From: Pararge aegeria
Taxonomy: Eukaryota > Arthropoda > Insecta > Lepidoptera > Nymphalidae
Direction of reading: 5' to 3'
DNA: 64,000 bases
Assembly: GCF_905163445.1 (NCBI RefSeq)
Contig: NC_053184.1
Location: forward strand, 8,060,001 to 8,124,000
Shown here: piece by piece, positions 26,949-40,544 of the stretch
How positions within the stretch are numbered: position 1 is the first letter of the stretch
Layout of the letters: each line of letters starts with the position of its first letter
Position numbers and translations under genes: made by a program
Notes under the pieces: model-generated
The model's input: only the letters and a program-made list of their open reading frames with translations
Databases searched by the model: none
What the model was told of the DNA's origin: nothing

Positions 26949-28212
26949 AACGGTTTTCAATCTTTTTCTACGAAATTTAATTCTCAGCTATTCAGATGTC
27001 GTTTTAGAAGTTCAAGGTGGTAGAAAGGCTACTCTGACTTGGTCTAACCACCAGTTTTAATATCTCTATGGACATTTTCAGTTTAGGAGGGCACTATACG
27101 TTAAAACGAGAAGTTTTAAATGCAGAACCTGGCACAGTAAACGAAGCAGACGTAATGTTTCTACTTTTTTGATAACTATGAGCTTATCGAAATGCTACCT
27201 AATACGAAGCTAGCAATGTCCGAAATAATAGCATTAAAATATGATTTACCATCCGAAAATTAGGAAAATCAAAATGAATTATTAAAAAATTAAATGAAAA
27301 TTTAAAGCAGTGCAGGTGTAACATGCACTAGTTGAAATTTCGGTATCACATGCACGCACCATTACCTCCATAATTTAATTAGTTTCGAGTGATCATTCCA
27401 TTAATAGAGGCGATATTTGGCGAGCTCGTATGCCCGCGGCTTTGTCAATTTTAATTAATACCCGATAGGTGGACCGAAATGTTGGAATTCTTCGTTAATT
27501 AGCCCGGTTCGAGATTTCTAATAATTTAATTAAAGGAGAGAGTTAATAAGCCGCCCGTCCTAATGGTATTCCGGTTACGCGACGGCATTCGCGCCTCGGT
27601 TCGAGTTAGACTATACTAAAAAGTATGTATCTGTCGCAGGGAAATAGGGAATATTAGGGATTTCGCGATATTTCTAGAATTTCTATATTATTTTTTGCAT
27701 TTTATTTACATTATGTTCTGGTTTAAAATTGTTGTTCCATAAAGGTATTTCCACTTAAATGGAACTTCCAGGCTAATTGACAAAAAGAGGGTAATTATAA
27801 AATTGTATCTTCGAGCGTACAATAAAAAAAATGTAAATTGTTTGAAGCACCATCGCATTCAAATCATATGGACGGTCAACTACTGACGCGAGCCGCAGCC
27901 GCATGTTCCGAATATTTATTTAAATATTCCGAATGAAATGTGAAAAAAATAATGAAGATAACCTTACAGTAAATTTCCTGGGAACTTTGAACTTTTAAGA
28001 TATATTTACTTAATTGTATACAGCGCACAACCGTCTAGTAAGAAATATATTCAGAAATTACATATCTTTTTATCGCTGTGAAGAGCTTCATAGATTTAAT
28101 AATATAGGTTTACGTTGTTTAAAACTCATTTTTTAATACTCAGCTCACCACTCCACATTGAAGCAGCGTTAAGGGCTAAGCCCTTATCCTTCTCCTTTGA
28201 ACAATAGAACAT

Positions 28213-28482
28213 TAAATAAATAAATAAATAAATATACTACGACAATACACACACCGCCATCTAGTCCCAAAGTAAGCGTAGCTGGTGTTATGGGTACTAA
28301 GACGACTGAGCATGTTTTTATGAATAATATACAAAAATACTTAGAATATACATACTCGTATAACACCCAGACACTGAAAAACATTCTTGCTTATCACACA
28401 TACATTTTCCAGTTGTGGGAATCGAACCCACGGCCTTGGGCTCAGAAAGCAGGGTTGCTGCAAACTGCGCCAATCGGCCGTC
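28213..28482 (-). mobile_element. tRNA-headed SINE, family A, near full length
   Basis: Same layout as the copy at 21.0 kb: (AAAT)n on the left, body, and a tRNA-like head with box B (tgggttcgattcccacaac on the minus strand) on the right. The copies differ by scattered substitutions and short indels, so they are independent insertions. ORFs in this interval are SINE-derived. Confidence 0.85.
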
Positions 28483-30351
28483 AACAACATTGTTGACGAT
28501 GAACCAATTTTGACTGAAAAACTCTTTAAATATCGAAAGCATGAGGTGATCAACACAGACTAATAGATTCAAGAGAAGAAAAATGGTTTATTATTCGTTA
28601 TTTAATTAGTTTTGTTCTGAATGCCCTTAGCTTTAAGGATTTCATGATATTCCTAGTAAATTCCCGAAATGACTGGCATCCGCATTCCCCAGCGACATAT
28701 CGATGTTATTGCTACCTAATGATTATTATTATTGATTTATGGTGACTTAAGCTAATTTGGTTTAGTGTTATGATCTGTTTGTTATGACATCTATGTCTCT
28801 GTATCGATATATTATTATCAAAAATTAATTAAGTAAATTGACCAAGGTTTAATTTAATTTATTTGGATTGAATGGATTCTCAGATTATCTTGACAATTAT
28901 AATTGAATTTTGATCCGTTGATGTTCTGGACTGACGATAATGCGAATAATTAACTGACTATTTTAAATTGACAGCATATTATATAAGTCTTATGATATTT
29001 ATATTATTTAATTGTTAGTAATCGTAGTTAGGTATATCCAAAACATACTTTTTTAGATTTTTTTGTTTGTCTGAGCTAATCTTCTTTTCTCTTCTTCATC
29101 TTTGATGTTGACAGAACTTGCAAAAGGCAGGAAGGGTACGTTGCAAAGTGTAATCAAAGCTATTAACGGACTAAACAGATTTATACTTAAGTTTTTTTTT
29201 TTGGCCCGAGGTGAACTAGGTGGCAAAGAATTTTATTGGCCTATTTTATAGATCATACTACGGGAAATGGGGATACAGATATTCAGCGATTATGCGCTGA
29301 CAAAGAAGCGTTAATTTATTTAATTAAGGCAACTGGACGAATACGTTTCTGGAAGAAACATAAATTGATTTCTTTGCTATGTGAAATCAAATGTCGGCAC
29401 GTTTAAAACTAATTGGACTCCTTGCTCATTTCAAGGAGACGACAAGACAACAAGGACCTTTTCAAACAAATGCCAAGTTAAATGTAAATTTGTACAGAAT
29501 GCAGGCAAGCATTGCATTTTGTTGTTCTTCTCAACGAAGGAAAATCAGTTTGCTTATAGAGTGCAATCTTATGCTACTTTATTTTGTCGTCACATAAAAT
29601 AAAGTACCATGAGATTGCAGTAATTAATTCACCTAAGTAGTTTATTATCAGCTTCGATATGTCAAGCATTTATCTAAGGCTTGGCTTAAATAAAGAGAAA
29701 AAAATAAGCACATAATGTGTGATAATGCATTTCAAACTTTAAGTTGTCGCGGAAGTTAGCCGCGAGTGTAGCTTCGCGCAGGTAGTCAACTATGCCTTCC
29801 CGCTGATTGGCTGATACCTACCGAATATTGAAATGTGCGCATCGAAACGTACGTACGGAGGTCATAAAGTTTGAATCGCACTGTACTGTACAATAAAATA
29901 TAGGAATGTTTGTATATTCCAAAGGAGAGTAAGTAAAGTCTAGCAGTATGCACTAAATATCATGTACGTATAGAAAGTATTACAAACATTGTCAAGTTGT
30001 ATGTATTGCAAGAAATAAATGAATAAATAAAACCGCCAGCTAAGTTGTTTTAACTGACTGAATCATCGAGGTATCTTATCAGTAAACAGTTACTCTTAGA
30101 TACCTGCAAATAGTTTGTTAAGATTTTAAGTATTAGAAATGTCTATATTTGTTAAATAAATAATTTCACGCTAAGTATGGTGTACCACATAAATAATATT
30201 AATAGATACTAATGAAAACTAACAAGTAGGTAGTTAGCAAAGTTTAAAGGAACCGAAATGGTAAAAATCGTTAAAAAAAAAAATCAGCAAATTGGAATGT
30301 AGCACCTACAGGTTAGGTTAGCGGGCAGAATCCTTAGATATTTTACCAGGT

Positions 30352-30615
30352 CATCGTCATCATCATCATCAACATCAACCCATTAAAGGCCCACTACAAG
30401 ACACGGGTCTCCTCTCAGAATGAGAAGGGTTTAGGCCGTAGTCTACCACGCTGGCCAAGTGAGGGTTAGGAGACTTTCCACGCCGTTTAGAACATTATGG
30501 AGAACTCTCAGGCATGCAGGTTTCTTCACGATTATTTCCCTCCCCGTATAAAGCAAGTGATATTGAAATTGCTTAAATTAAAAACGCACATAGCTCTGAT
30601 AAGTCAGTGGTGCGT
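30352..30615 (-). mobile_element. SINE family B, missing its head
   Basis: Runs from (atc)n and caacccattaaaggcccact, through tacggagaactctcag-type body, to acgcacatagctctgataag. The tRNA-like head is absent or unrecognisable at the right end. Confidence 0.75.
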
Positions 30616-31202
30616 AACGTAGTAGACAATAGTCCATTTTAAATAACAGTTTTTAAGTATTACAAATTGTAAAGTTCCACTCAAAAACACTAAGAGATAG
30701 GTAGAATTTAGCATGTATTAACGGTTATAGATAACTGCTCATAGTTACTTTTGAAGACTTGCATATAGTTTGCAAAGTTGAAAATCATTTCAGTACATTT
30801 GTGGGATTCGGAATTTACTTGATAATAGAAGGATATTATTATGTGATGTTTGGATGTAACTTTATAGACACAGGATTAGGATGTTTGCCTGTAGGCAATA
30901 TATTTTAGACAGGACAACTTCCGTAAGTTCCGTTCACACAAGCATGCCTTGAGGTAGAGACAATATGGCGGCTGTAACCCTTTATCTAGTCGCCAACGGC
31001 GTATCCTGAGTAAGATTTCAAAGGATGCTTTAAACAAACACGGCAATAAAATATGCTAATATTTAAGACTTACCACCCACGTAACATCAACAAAACATAA
31101 TTAAGATAGATGATTGTATGAAATATAATAAAGTGTCCTTTATCATCACCAGATACTACATTCTTGGTATACTAGGAGCATCTTTCAGTGTATTCTGCTA
31201 TA

Positions 31203-31420
31203 AAAGTCAAAGTAAAGTCAAATATATCTTTATTCAAATAGGCATACTTTTTACGCGTACGTTACATGTTAAATATGGCATAGAAGTGAGTTGATAGTGA
31301 TAACTAAAATCGTCAACTTAAAACTAAAGATACAAGGTTTCCAAACGCGTCCTGGTTTAAGAAGAAGCCCACAGCAAACATTTTTTTGCTATCACCATCT
31401 CACATCGCCATTCTCTAACG
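31203..31420 (-). mobile_element. LINE 3' UTR fragment
   Basis: Contains aaggtttccaaacgcgtcct and gtttaagaagaagcccacag, shared with the fragment at 2.4 kb, and atctttattcaaataggcat at the tail end. No coding part remains. Confidence 0.6.
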
Positions 31421-32203
31421 TCAAAACTATTACTATAATAATATGACATCCCGTATTCGATTTCCAGTTTGGATTACGCGTGTGTTGTGCGTCACAAAAG
31501 CGTAACCTAATTCAAGTATCGAAATACTTCACCGTATTCTAATTCACCTAATAAAAAAAAAATCTGCCAAAAGTGCTAAAAGAGTATAAAGGATTTGAGC
31601 TTTATCTCAAGTGAAATACGTTCTATTTTATTTGTGTTACGTTATAGCGTTACAATATTCGAAAACGACTCTATTGTTACAAGCTTACAGATCTTTTGCT
31701 AGGGGTGTCGACTATATGTAAAATTAGGAAACTCTTAGGTTACAAAGTTCGAACCGACGCTTTCTAGATACGACGTTAGAGCGCACTGCAACGAACGTTG
31801 TGCCCAAAACTAGCTCTTCAGGTCAAGACTCTAGAGTGACTTATCGCCAGATCTTATGGTCAATGTCAATGGGAAATGTTATGGGAACTTGGCAAGTGAG
31901 AAATGGTATATCATTCGTTCCGGAATACTCATAACATTAGTAATAGATCGAGAATCAGAGGTCGTGGTTTTGAATTGAAAACGTGCAGCACGCTCGTCAG
32001 TTAGCGATTATACGCAATTAGCACCTACGAACAATTCGTACCGCTTGAAGCTTAAGAGGGCAGATTAAGCGTTCGTGATCTGCAATTTAGACCAATCCCT
32101 TTCATTCCGCTGAACGCCTCTTAACAATAGCGCAATGCTTCGTTGTGCGCTATGATCTTTCACAACTCAATTACATAAAATATACATACGAACAGTCTAT
32201 TAC

Positions 32204-32346
32204 AAATATAGTTCAACGGTTACATATCACGATAATTTTTTGGATTTGTCGATAACGACGACGGGACCACGACGGGACCACGATCCATGCAACTGGGTCG
32301 ACAAATCCAAAATATTATCGTGGTATGTAACCGTTGAACTATATTT
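32204..32346. repeat. 49-bp inverted repeat around a 45-bp spacer
   Basis: Arms 32204-32252 and 32298-32346 match at all but two positions. The spacer has the direct duplication acgacgggacc acgacgggacc. This is MITE-like, but no clear target duplication is seen. Confidence 0.9.
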
Positions 32347-32504
32347 AAGAAATGTTGATTAACCACGAAAATCTTAGTTTCAAATCTTTAGTCTATACAA
32401 AAACGATAAACAGTGGTAACACCAAAATTACCTACATATTTCAACCTCTTTGATTGAAGCTTTGAAAGCGTTACAGACATCAAACATTTGAAACTTCGAC
32501 CAAT

Positions 32505-32766
32505 TCATCATCATGAACCCATGAGAAGGGTTTGGGCCACAGTCCACCACGCTGGCCCAGTGCGGATTGGTATGCTTCACACGCCCTTGAGAACAGTGTG
32601 GAGATCTCTCAGGTATGTCGGTTTCCTCACGATGTTTTCGTTCACATTTAAAGAAAGTAATATTTAATTGCTTAAATTAAAAACGCACATAACTCCGCCG
32701 CTGGGGATCGAACTCGGTGCCCTTGAAAGAAAATCTGATGCCTTACCCACTAGGCTATCACCGCTC
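32505..32766 (-). mobile_element. tRNA-headed SINE, family B, nearly complete
   Basis: Reverse copy with the ccaccacgctggcccagtgc body block, aaaacgcacataactccgcc, a box B complement (ggggatcgaactcggtgc) and the head complement ending ctaggctatcaccgctc. Confidence 0.8.
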
Positions 32767-32929
32767 TTAATAACCCGATAGTTGTTTTGTATGTTTTTAT
32801 GTGCTTTCAAACATCATTGTTTGACAAAGGGATACCTTCAACTAAGTGTTTTCTTTGACTGGGGAGTTTTAAAACAACTCTCTCAAAATGGGTTTCAATT
32901 AATATTTTTGCTAGCGAAAAATCCAATAT

Positions 32930-33115
32930 AAAACGGTGTGTTTCTTTAAAACTATCTAGCGATAGTGTCGTTGTTTCACATCCTAATCCAGCGGCCGACG
33001 CGGTGGGAAAATGGCGGAAATTGAAAATAAACATTTCATCTGCGCCCCGGCACGCACTGCCCAAATTCACAATACAACCAATTTGCCGCCGCGCACCGAC
33101 CACCTTTGTATGGGA
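32930..33115. promoter_or_regulatory. GC-rich island, possible regulatory element
   Basis: gcggccgacgcggtgggaaa, atggcggaaa and gccgccgcgcaccgaccacc form a CpG-rich pocket. A 98-codon minus-strand ORF covers it but shows no recognised domain. GCCAT on the minus strand resembles a Pho/YY1 core. Confidence 0.25.
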
Positions 33116-35267
33116 ATTGAAAAATAATATTACTCTTTTTTACTACCACGTGCGCGTGCAATCTCGAAAATAAACTATGATTCTTGTGTAGCTCCCTTTA
33201 TAGGAACTATGCATGTCATTCCAATTAAAGCAACAAGTGTAAAAAATACGCGTGCCGCAAAAACGTTGTGTAGAAAAATATTAAACATACCGGCCCAGTC
33301 ATATAGAATAATATAAATGCGAGTATGGTTGCTTAAAACGGAAAACCTCTCATCGTAATCGGTTCAGACGTTTTCGAGAAAGTGGTTACATAGCTTCTAA
33401 GCTAAATTAGCTTCAATTTAGCTTCTTTGAACCAATTGATATTCTATAATACCAAAAAACTGTAGACTCTCCGTTTCGTTATAGATGTTATTAATTTGTA
33501 TTTGCAGACATAATTTTGAACTCGAGCATCGATATTAATGTTTTTTTTGGCCACTGTTTTATACATCTGACCCAGAAGGAAGGGTAATGATCCAGGTATT
33601 CTTATATATTTATGCTTTATATTTAGGCTACAGCATGAAGTGCACAGAGTATAGCTTAAATTGGTAGACATATTTCTCTTGATTTTTATTCTCTGGCTAC
33701 CACTCTTTCCATAATAAGTATAATATAACTTTCTCATCTAAGTATAACTTAACTTTCGCTATGAAATTAATTATTATAAGTTTTACAGCCGTTTGTGCGA
33801 GCGAGTTTCTTTTTCGTTTAATAAAATATATTTCCTTTTATTTTTATGTCTATTCAATAATTTAATCTGCGATTCTAAACAGGGATAGAACAGTGATGTG
33901 GATGAATATAATAACAATTGTGTTATCCTTGTGTGACTTTCCAACTTATGAATTACGCTTCTAAAACTTACGCATTATTTGTTTACTTGACTTATTTTCC
34001 TTATTTATGAGCTTGTAAATAGATGATTATAATTTAATTGTATTGTATTTTATGAGTCACGTAACCGCAAAATGATTAACAATTTAACATAAGGATGAAT
34101 TAAGAAATAATAGTTTCATTCAGAAACCCGTTTGCTCAGTTTGTATGATAATAAGGTCATAATACATGTAGAGTTTATCGCAGGCTGATTTTCCGTTAAC
34201 TTTGGAAGGAAAAAAATTATTATAAATATTATTAACTGAAATTATTCCTTAAAATTGTCTAAGATCAGAAATTAGAAATAACTACTAATATTGTGTTGCT
34301 TATAACACCACTGACCATATCACAGACGAACGGCTGAAGCAGTCAACTCCGCAAGATAGAAAAATAATTGTAAAATATGGATCGTGGTAACAGCAACTGC
34401 TGAGTTCCCTCTCGGTAGAATCTGCCTTCATGACGTAGAGTCATTTAAAACAGAAACTTGACGTTCAGAGGTGCTTAAAAAGTAGGCCTACTTGAAATAC
34501 ATGAATTTTGGATTGTGGATTGTGAATTAAGAATTTTAAAATTAAAAATTTGTGTAATAGTATTTGTAAATTACGAATTTATAAATCTTGAACTCTAATA
34601 AAACACAATCCAGTGAGCAATTACCAATATGATGTTCATTAAGTAAATGATGACACTTTATCAGTTGGGAAGCGCATTGGGACAAGCCAGTCGTTAAGGC
34701 TGTTATCAACAGGAAGACGATAGTGTTGTGCGTGGGCTCGGCGCGTCCATTCAAATTCATTCAGTTTTTACTTGAGTAGCGCTACGGGAACACGTGTCTT
34801 TATTAAGGATCTGTGTGCTTACGATTTACATACTTTTTCCTAGTTTTATACGACGCGTGGACGCTGTGTGTTGTATTTGGAATACAAGATTGAAAGACCC
34901 ACTATTGTTTCTGTAAGTTTTTTTTAAATTATCTTTTGCCGAATGCGTGAAAAAAGCCATCTTGTTCTTTAGTTGTACTAGATCAATTTTGATAAAAATT
35001 GGATACCAGCATTTATTGAATATACTACTTTTGAATTTCAAAAAACAATATATAAACTACTTAATTATAGTAAAGATGCAAACGAACTCTTTTAACACGA
35101 TTGAATGTAAAAAATATATGTATTGTTCAACAATAAATGTTATTTCATAAGATTTTTAATATACCATCGTTTTTAGAGAATTGCTTTGAATTTCTAGTTA
35201 AATTGTTTATACACGATGGTTATTACTTGAGATTATTTTGTAACATGTTCTCACTTTTTCAAATTTC

Positions 35268-35630
35268 TTACCAAATGAAATCATTGAGACCTCTTTCAAT
35301 ATGCTTATAATTTATCCAAAACATAAGTTTATTAGAAAAATCCTATAATTGCTTGGGTATAAATTGCTCTAACTTTATAGGTAATAAAGAATGGATTGAC
35401 TGAGAGGTAACTGATAACAAAAAAGTACCCAAATAGGTTTGTTGTGTTTTTTCTTAGCCAACGGTGCGTTTGTTAACCACGTAGCTTTTGTGTCAAAGTT
35501 AATAAACTTAAAACTGAAACTACAAGGTTAACCATACAGTCATCAACGTGATGACAATTATAATGAAAAAATATGAACGAATGCTTCATGTTATAGACCA
35601 GCTTGAATGAATAAATTTAGATTTGACTTG
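35268..35630 (+). mobile_element. Jockey-like LINE 3' end, diverged
   Basis: Collinear with 23.88-24.23 kb: ttaccaaatgaaatcattga, cttgggtataaattgctcta, ggtaactgataacaaaaaag and a tail with ttgaatgaataaatttagat. The coding part is full of stops. Confidence 0.6.
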
Positions 35631-37689
35631 ATCGTTTAGAGTCAGTTACATTATATATTTTTAACGTTTTCTGATACCTTTATTTATAAAAACAATATTT
35701 TTTGTTCAAATGTATCTTTATTTATAAAAATAATATTGAATGACCGAATTGTTCTAATGCGTCTTTATGAGTGAGATTTATATTTAGTCCACTACTTTAG
35801 CAGTTTATACAAGTACCGGTTTACAGTTTAAAAGTAAAGAAAAATTAACAACTTCAACACATGAACACACAACAACTACACCTTAGAACACATGAGTTAT
35901 TTTTAAAATGGATTGAAAGTTCCTTCTCTTAGCACTTTCAAGGAAACAATCTTTGCAGCGTTATATTTATAAGGAATAGATAATATTATAAAAACAACAA
36001 TAGTGATATCATCACTTAATTAATTTAATTAGCACAAGCGTCAAATATTTCAATTAATTTTAGATAACTAACAGTGTAAAAAAGTACTTAATAATTGTAA
36101 TTAATTTAATTGATGTTTTCGACCCCGAATTGTTGAAATTAATGACACGTATCGCCATTAATGAATTGAAAACGTACCTAAATTAAAATAATCTAGTAGT
36201 TACCTATCTCCGGGGCATAGTATGCAATCATCTAACGACATTATGAAAAGAAAATAAAAACACTTTAACTATACTGTGTTCTACCAAGGTATGATAACAC
36301 TGTAAACGCTTCAGATATTTCAACCATACGAAATTTAATTCAGTCTTTTTTATTACTTTAATACTCTTCCTCAAACTTAAATAAATGTTTTTGAAATTCA
36401 AGAATAGTTTTATGACTTCGGTTACCGAACCTTAAATTATTACTTTTACTTACCTATTTATAATAATTAAATTAATTGTATTGTTTATCAAAAAAATTTA
36501 ATCACTAAAAAGGCCGAGTTAATTATAATTAAATGAAATAGTCTTCACTCGATTGGCCGCAAATGTATGAATATATAATAGGATGACTTCCTACAAATAA
36601 AAGCAATTTTCTTACAGCCCTGCCCATGGCAAGCGTAATTTAATTAATGGTTGGCATAACTCTGATTAAACTATTTCTGGCTTTGAACAACAGTGGACCG
36701 TGGGATCGCACAGCCAATTGGAACCTCTTAATGCAATTGAACAAAATTGCATTCTATTTTAATCCGATGCTACAAGACAAACTTCTATTTCAATCTCGAT
36801 ATTTTTAAATATTTCACCGTCCACAATAAATCATATCCTGTACAAAAATAAACTTTTGTCCGGGAAGTTTCATTGTTTCCGAAACTAGTTACATTAGTCT
36901 ATTATTTGTCGGAATGTGAAAATAGCAATCCTATAAGGGATCATAAATAAAACATCGGCCGATACCTTCCGATAGCTTTTGTCTAAGCTAATAAATGTTT
37001 AATAAGAATTAGGTAAAAGTGGCACTCCCTGGAGCAAGGGGATCTTCATTGCATTAGTGAGGGCGACTGCATAATGTCAGAATTGACACACGGCCGCACC
37101 GCACCATCACTATTATATTGTAATATTTTTAATGGAACTGAGACTAATTAAATTTATTAATAACGTTTCATTTTCTATTTTGTATATTGATAGCTATTGG
37201 TAAAGAGAAACGATGTCAGAGATACAGCTTCGTAGTTTAGAACGTTATAGAAAATGTTGAATATTAAAGTACATGGAATAATCATGAGTAGGAGATAGCG
37301 CATATCCAGTTTCCTGCGTAGAACGGGTGTCTCAGCACTTATCATAGAGACAATTTACTTGATTACTTCTTCCAGAAAAACTCGTTTTCTAATAGATTTA
37401 CATCTCGATTGAATTTTAATTGAGGTAACGAGCGAGTGCACTTCAATAATGGAGTAAGTTAATTATAAAAAGCAATTGATTTAAATTGAGCGGTGTCGTG
37501 TTCGCGGTATGAGTAACAGAAAAAGTTTTCAATTTCACTAAAAGGGACTGGTTTGTGTCTCAGAAGTCTCGTCTGGTTATCGGCTTGTAATGTATGAACT
37601 TACTCGCCGCGGCTTTATTTTATAACTCACTTCACGTAATAGGCTCGGAGTTGCTTTAATTCACTTTGCCCCTCGCCGCGCGACTCGTT

Positions 37690-38165
37690 TACTAATTTAG
37701 CTTTGTGCTCATCTTGTAAAACGTGCTAATCGTAGCTGTTGCTACTGAAATACATATGGATATGGATTTCAGAACATTTCGTTTTGTAGATAAAGTGAAA
37801 AGAGTTTTTTTTAAAACTTGGATTCTTTTTTTTGGAACACACTGTAACATATAGATTTAGTAAAATCATTTTACGATATAGATATTACTAATTTTTAGAA
37901 AACCTCAATTCCTTATCTAATTTAGCTTTGTGTAATCTTCTAAAACTTGCTGGTCAGCGTTGCTACTGAAAAATACCGGAATACATATTATATAATTCAG
38001 AACGTATTATTTTCATGTAAAGTAAAACTTGTATTTATAGACAGCCTCGATTTGTTTTCTAAGCATTGTTCTAATCTTGTATCCGACCTATTGGTACTGA
38101 AACTCTGGATTATAGATTCGGGTACATTTAGTTTTACAGGTAAAGTGAATTATAGTTTTTGGAAA
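37690..38165. repeat. three diverged tandem copies, ~140-225 bp apart
   Basis: ctaatttagctttgtg occurs at about 37692 and 37916. A third copy, with the same order of blocks (ctaatcttgtatccgac, ggtactgaaactctgg, acaggtaaagtgaattatag), begins near 38056. Copies share ttgctactgaaa and a g(t)aaagt(g/a)aa element near their ends. The 78-codon ORF spanning copies 2 and 3 is by chance. Confidence 0.6.
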
Positions 38166-38571
38166 ATCTTTGTCGAAAGATAGTCATCGACACAAGTTTT
38201 GTAGTATTCGGGGAATATAGAAATTTTCTCGTCATAAAGTCATCCATAAACATGCTTCATAAATTATCATGACAACGATTTGGAACATTTTACAACTGCC
38301 ATCAAAGATTCTTTACGATCGATTGCGATGGTGTATGTAGTATGTCCCATAATTAATTTGAGACGTTTGTTTTATAATGCAATAAAACATCAGCAGTATC
38401 GGCTACAGCTAATATTACATCTAAAAGTTACACTTGCGTTATGTTAGCGCGCGTCATATCCTTACGCATAATAAAACGCTTACAATTTTATTTGACTACC
38501 AAACATTTTTGTCGTAAGTAAACATAAAACTTTATATAATGTCGCAGTTGTACCTGAGATATTATCAATAG

Positions 38572-38772
38572 CCTTTAACAGTTCACAACTGGACTAAAGG
38601 GAGGTTTTGGCCCTAATCACAATGCTTGGGAGACGGGTTGTTGATTGGAGTAGATGATAGGACGCAGCTGACTGTTCTATGTTCTATATTCCTTTAGTCG
38701 CCTCGTACGACACTCGCGAGGAGAGGTGGGGTGGTATTCTGAACTACTATCACCACGCGGCATACAGCGGCT
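38572..38772. repeat. unclassified interspersed repeat
   Basis: cagttcacaactggactaaa, gtcgcctcgtacgacactcg and ggtggggtggtattctgaac resemble a frequent lepidopteran repeat. A short related piece (acagttcgctgctggactta) is at 5893-5935. No open frame or tRNA head is seen. Confidence 0.45.
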
Positions 38773-38859
38773 GGAAATAAACACGGAATCCATGATATAT
38801 TATTTCTAAAGTTAAGTCCCTTTTTTGTTTATTCGATCAGTTATATACATACTCGTAAT

Positions 38860-39003
38860 CAGTGGCTTGCGCAGTACTTTTGACCAGGGTATGCATAAAG
38901 AAGGAAGATGGCACGAAATGGAAAAAATCTTCTCCTTTATGAGACATACAAAAATTTTAGGTTAGGCAGTGCTTTTTTTACTTGTATGAAGGGCACGCCA
39001 CTG
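38860..39003. mobile_element. hAT-type MITE, 144 bp
   Basis: Begins CAGTGGCTTGCG and ends GGGCACGCCACTG, with a perfect 8-bp duplication CTCGTAAT at 38852-38859 and 39004-39011. The termini resemble the element at 7.4 kb, and the interior is shorter and different. The ORF across it is not a gene. Confidence 0.85.
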
Positions 39004-40544
39004 CTCGTAATTATGAGTACAACACAAATAGCTTAACTTCGAAAATATACCTAAATAATTGGTTTTATAAGGATATGTATTAATATGGCATGTATGCCAT
39101 TTACATGTATTAAATGAAAATGCCAAAAAAGCTAGTTTGTGACGGCAGGAGTGTAAATACACAAAAAGGTGTTAAAATGATTCCATTCCAAGTTTTAATC
39201 TGTCACATAAATACATTATTAATAGTAAGTTTGTCCGATAGTACGTCTGTTTTATTTTAACTTGTTTTGAAAGCTTAATGAATGCGCAGCGACTAATTTA
39301 TATGCTATCGCCTTATTAAATTTTATTACTGAAACTCTTAAGTTGATTAGAATTAATTTAATTATATATTATGTAATGCATTGGAATGGCCTCTATATTA
39401 TGATAGTGGGAATCGGTGGTATAATAATTTAGATAAGTAAACATCGTGCGGCCTGCGCACTGATACTACATGGGGTTGTGTGTACTTTTTAATATAACTA
39501 AGGACCGTGTATGTCAATTATAACTGTGGAATGCGTTAACCTTTAATATTTAATTGAACTAGATTAACATTTAATATCTATCAAAACTTGAAATTGATAC
39601 CCATGCCTGAAAAATTGGCCTAGGTTTCCTTAAAACAATGGATCATAATTCAAAACAAAACGTCAACAACAATAAAATAATACTGGCTTAGGCGAGGGTA
39701 ACATAGGAGTCTGTCAACAAAAAATAACTTTAAAAATAATACTTTTTTTGGCATTTGTACTCATCTCATATCAACATCATATTGTACTGGCCGTAAGATA
39801 CGAACGCGTAAACCTACTAAATTTGACCTTGATCGTGTAGTTACACCATAATATTGTATGCCATCTTATAGTATACAACATTTTGGCCGTAAATAACCTA
39901 CATTTAAGGAAATTCTCACGTATAGTAATACAGCGTTAAGTTAATTAGAACAACATATAAATGTAGTACGTCGTTTAAACTGAAAAGTTTAAAAATGTGT
40001 TTATTTTATCTTGCGTGATAAATTTTATACATTTGTGTGAGTTCCGAGAGCCGAGTTGCCCGATCCAAATTGAGTTCGACATCTCAAATAGATAAAGCGA
40101 TATCTACCGGGTTATAAAGCAAACTTTATAGTTTTGTTTTTGGCAGTTTTGACACCGCTTCTATCTACTTATTTGTTCTTACAGTTGCATCTAACTGTTG
40201 TGAAACTTTTAACTTTCTGAACGTACCTGAGTATCACTTACTTTGGCTGCCTCGGGATTTGGTTTATTATCAAATCCTGCATTTCTCTCTTTAATACCAT
40301 TCGACAGATGGTATTTTTAGTCTGCTTTTGTATGCCCACTTACTCATGGATACCTATTTAATTTTTCATTTATAAGTAATGATTTTTTTTAAATCCTAGT
40401 TAAAATACCTGTTGTTTTTATTAACTTAATTTTTTTTTCACATTGTAAATTACTCATATCGTAGGGTTTGGCCGATGGTCATTAGCCGGGGTATAAGTCT
40501 CTCACCACACAAATCTGCATTTGTAATCTGTCTAGCCTTGATTA

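Larger units (their letters stand above)
28500..37680. other. non-coding AT-rich stretch
   Basis: Holds SINE and LINE fragments, the 32.2-kb inverted repeat and a GC pocket at 33.0 kb. The 33290-33400 part has aatcggttcagacgttttcg, typical of a decayed retroelement. ORFs at 29381, 33444, 34542 and 34826 have no domain. Nothing else is recognised. Confidence 0.6.

Noticed and set aside
29725..29880. Possible MITE with ttcaaacttta / taaagtttgaa ends
   Set aside because: The inverted match is only about 12 bp and no target duplication is visible.
30355..30375. (atc)n run taken as a microsatellite or CRISPR-like repeat
   Set aside because: It is the tail of a SINE. No CRISPR array is expected or seen in this genome.
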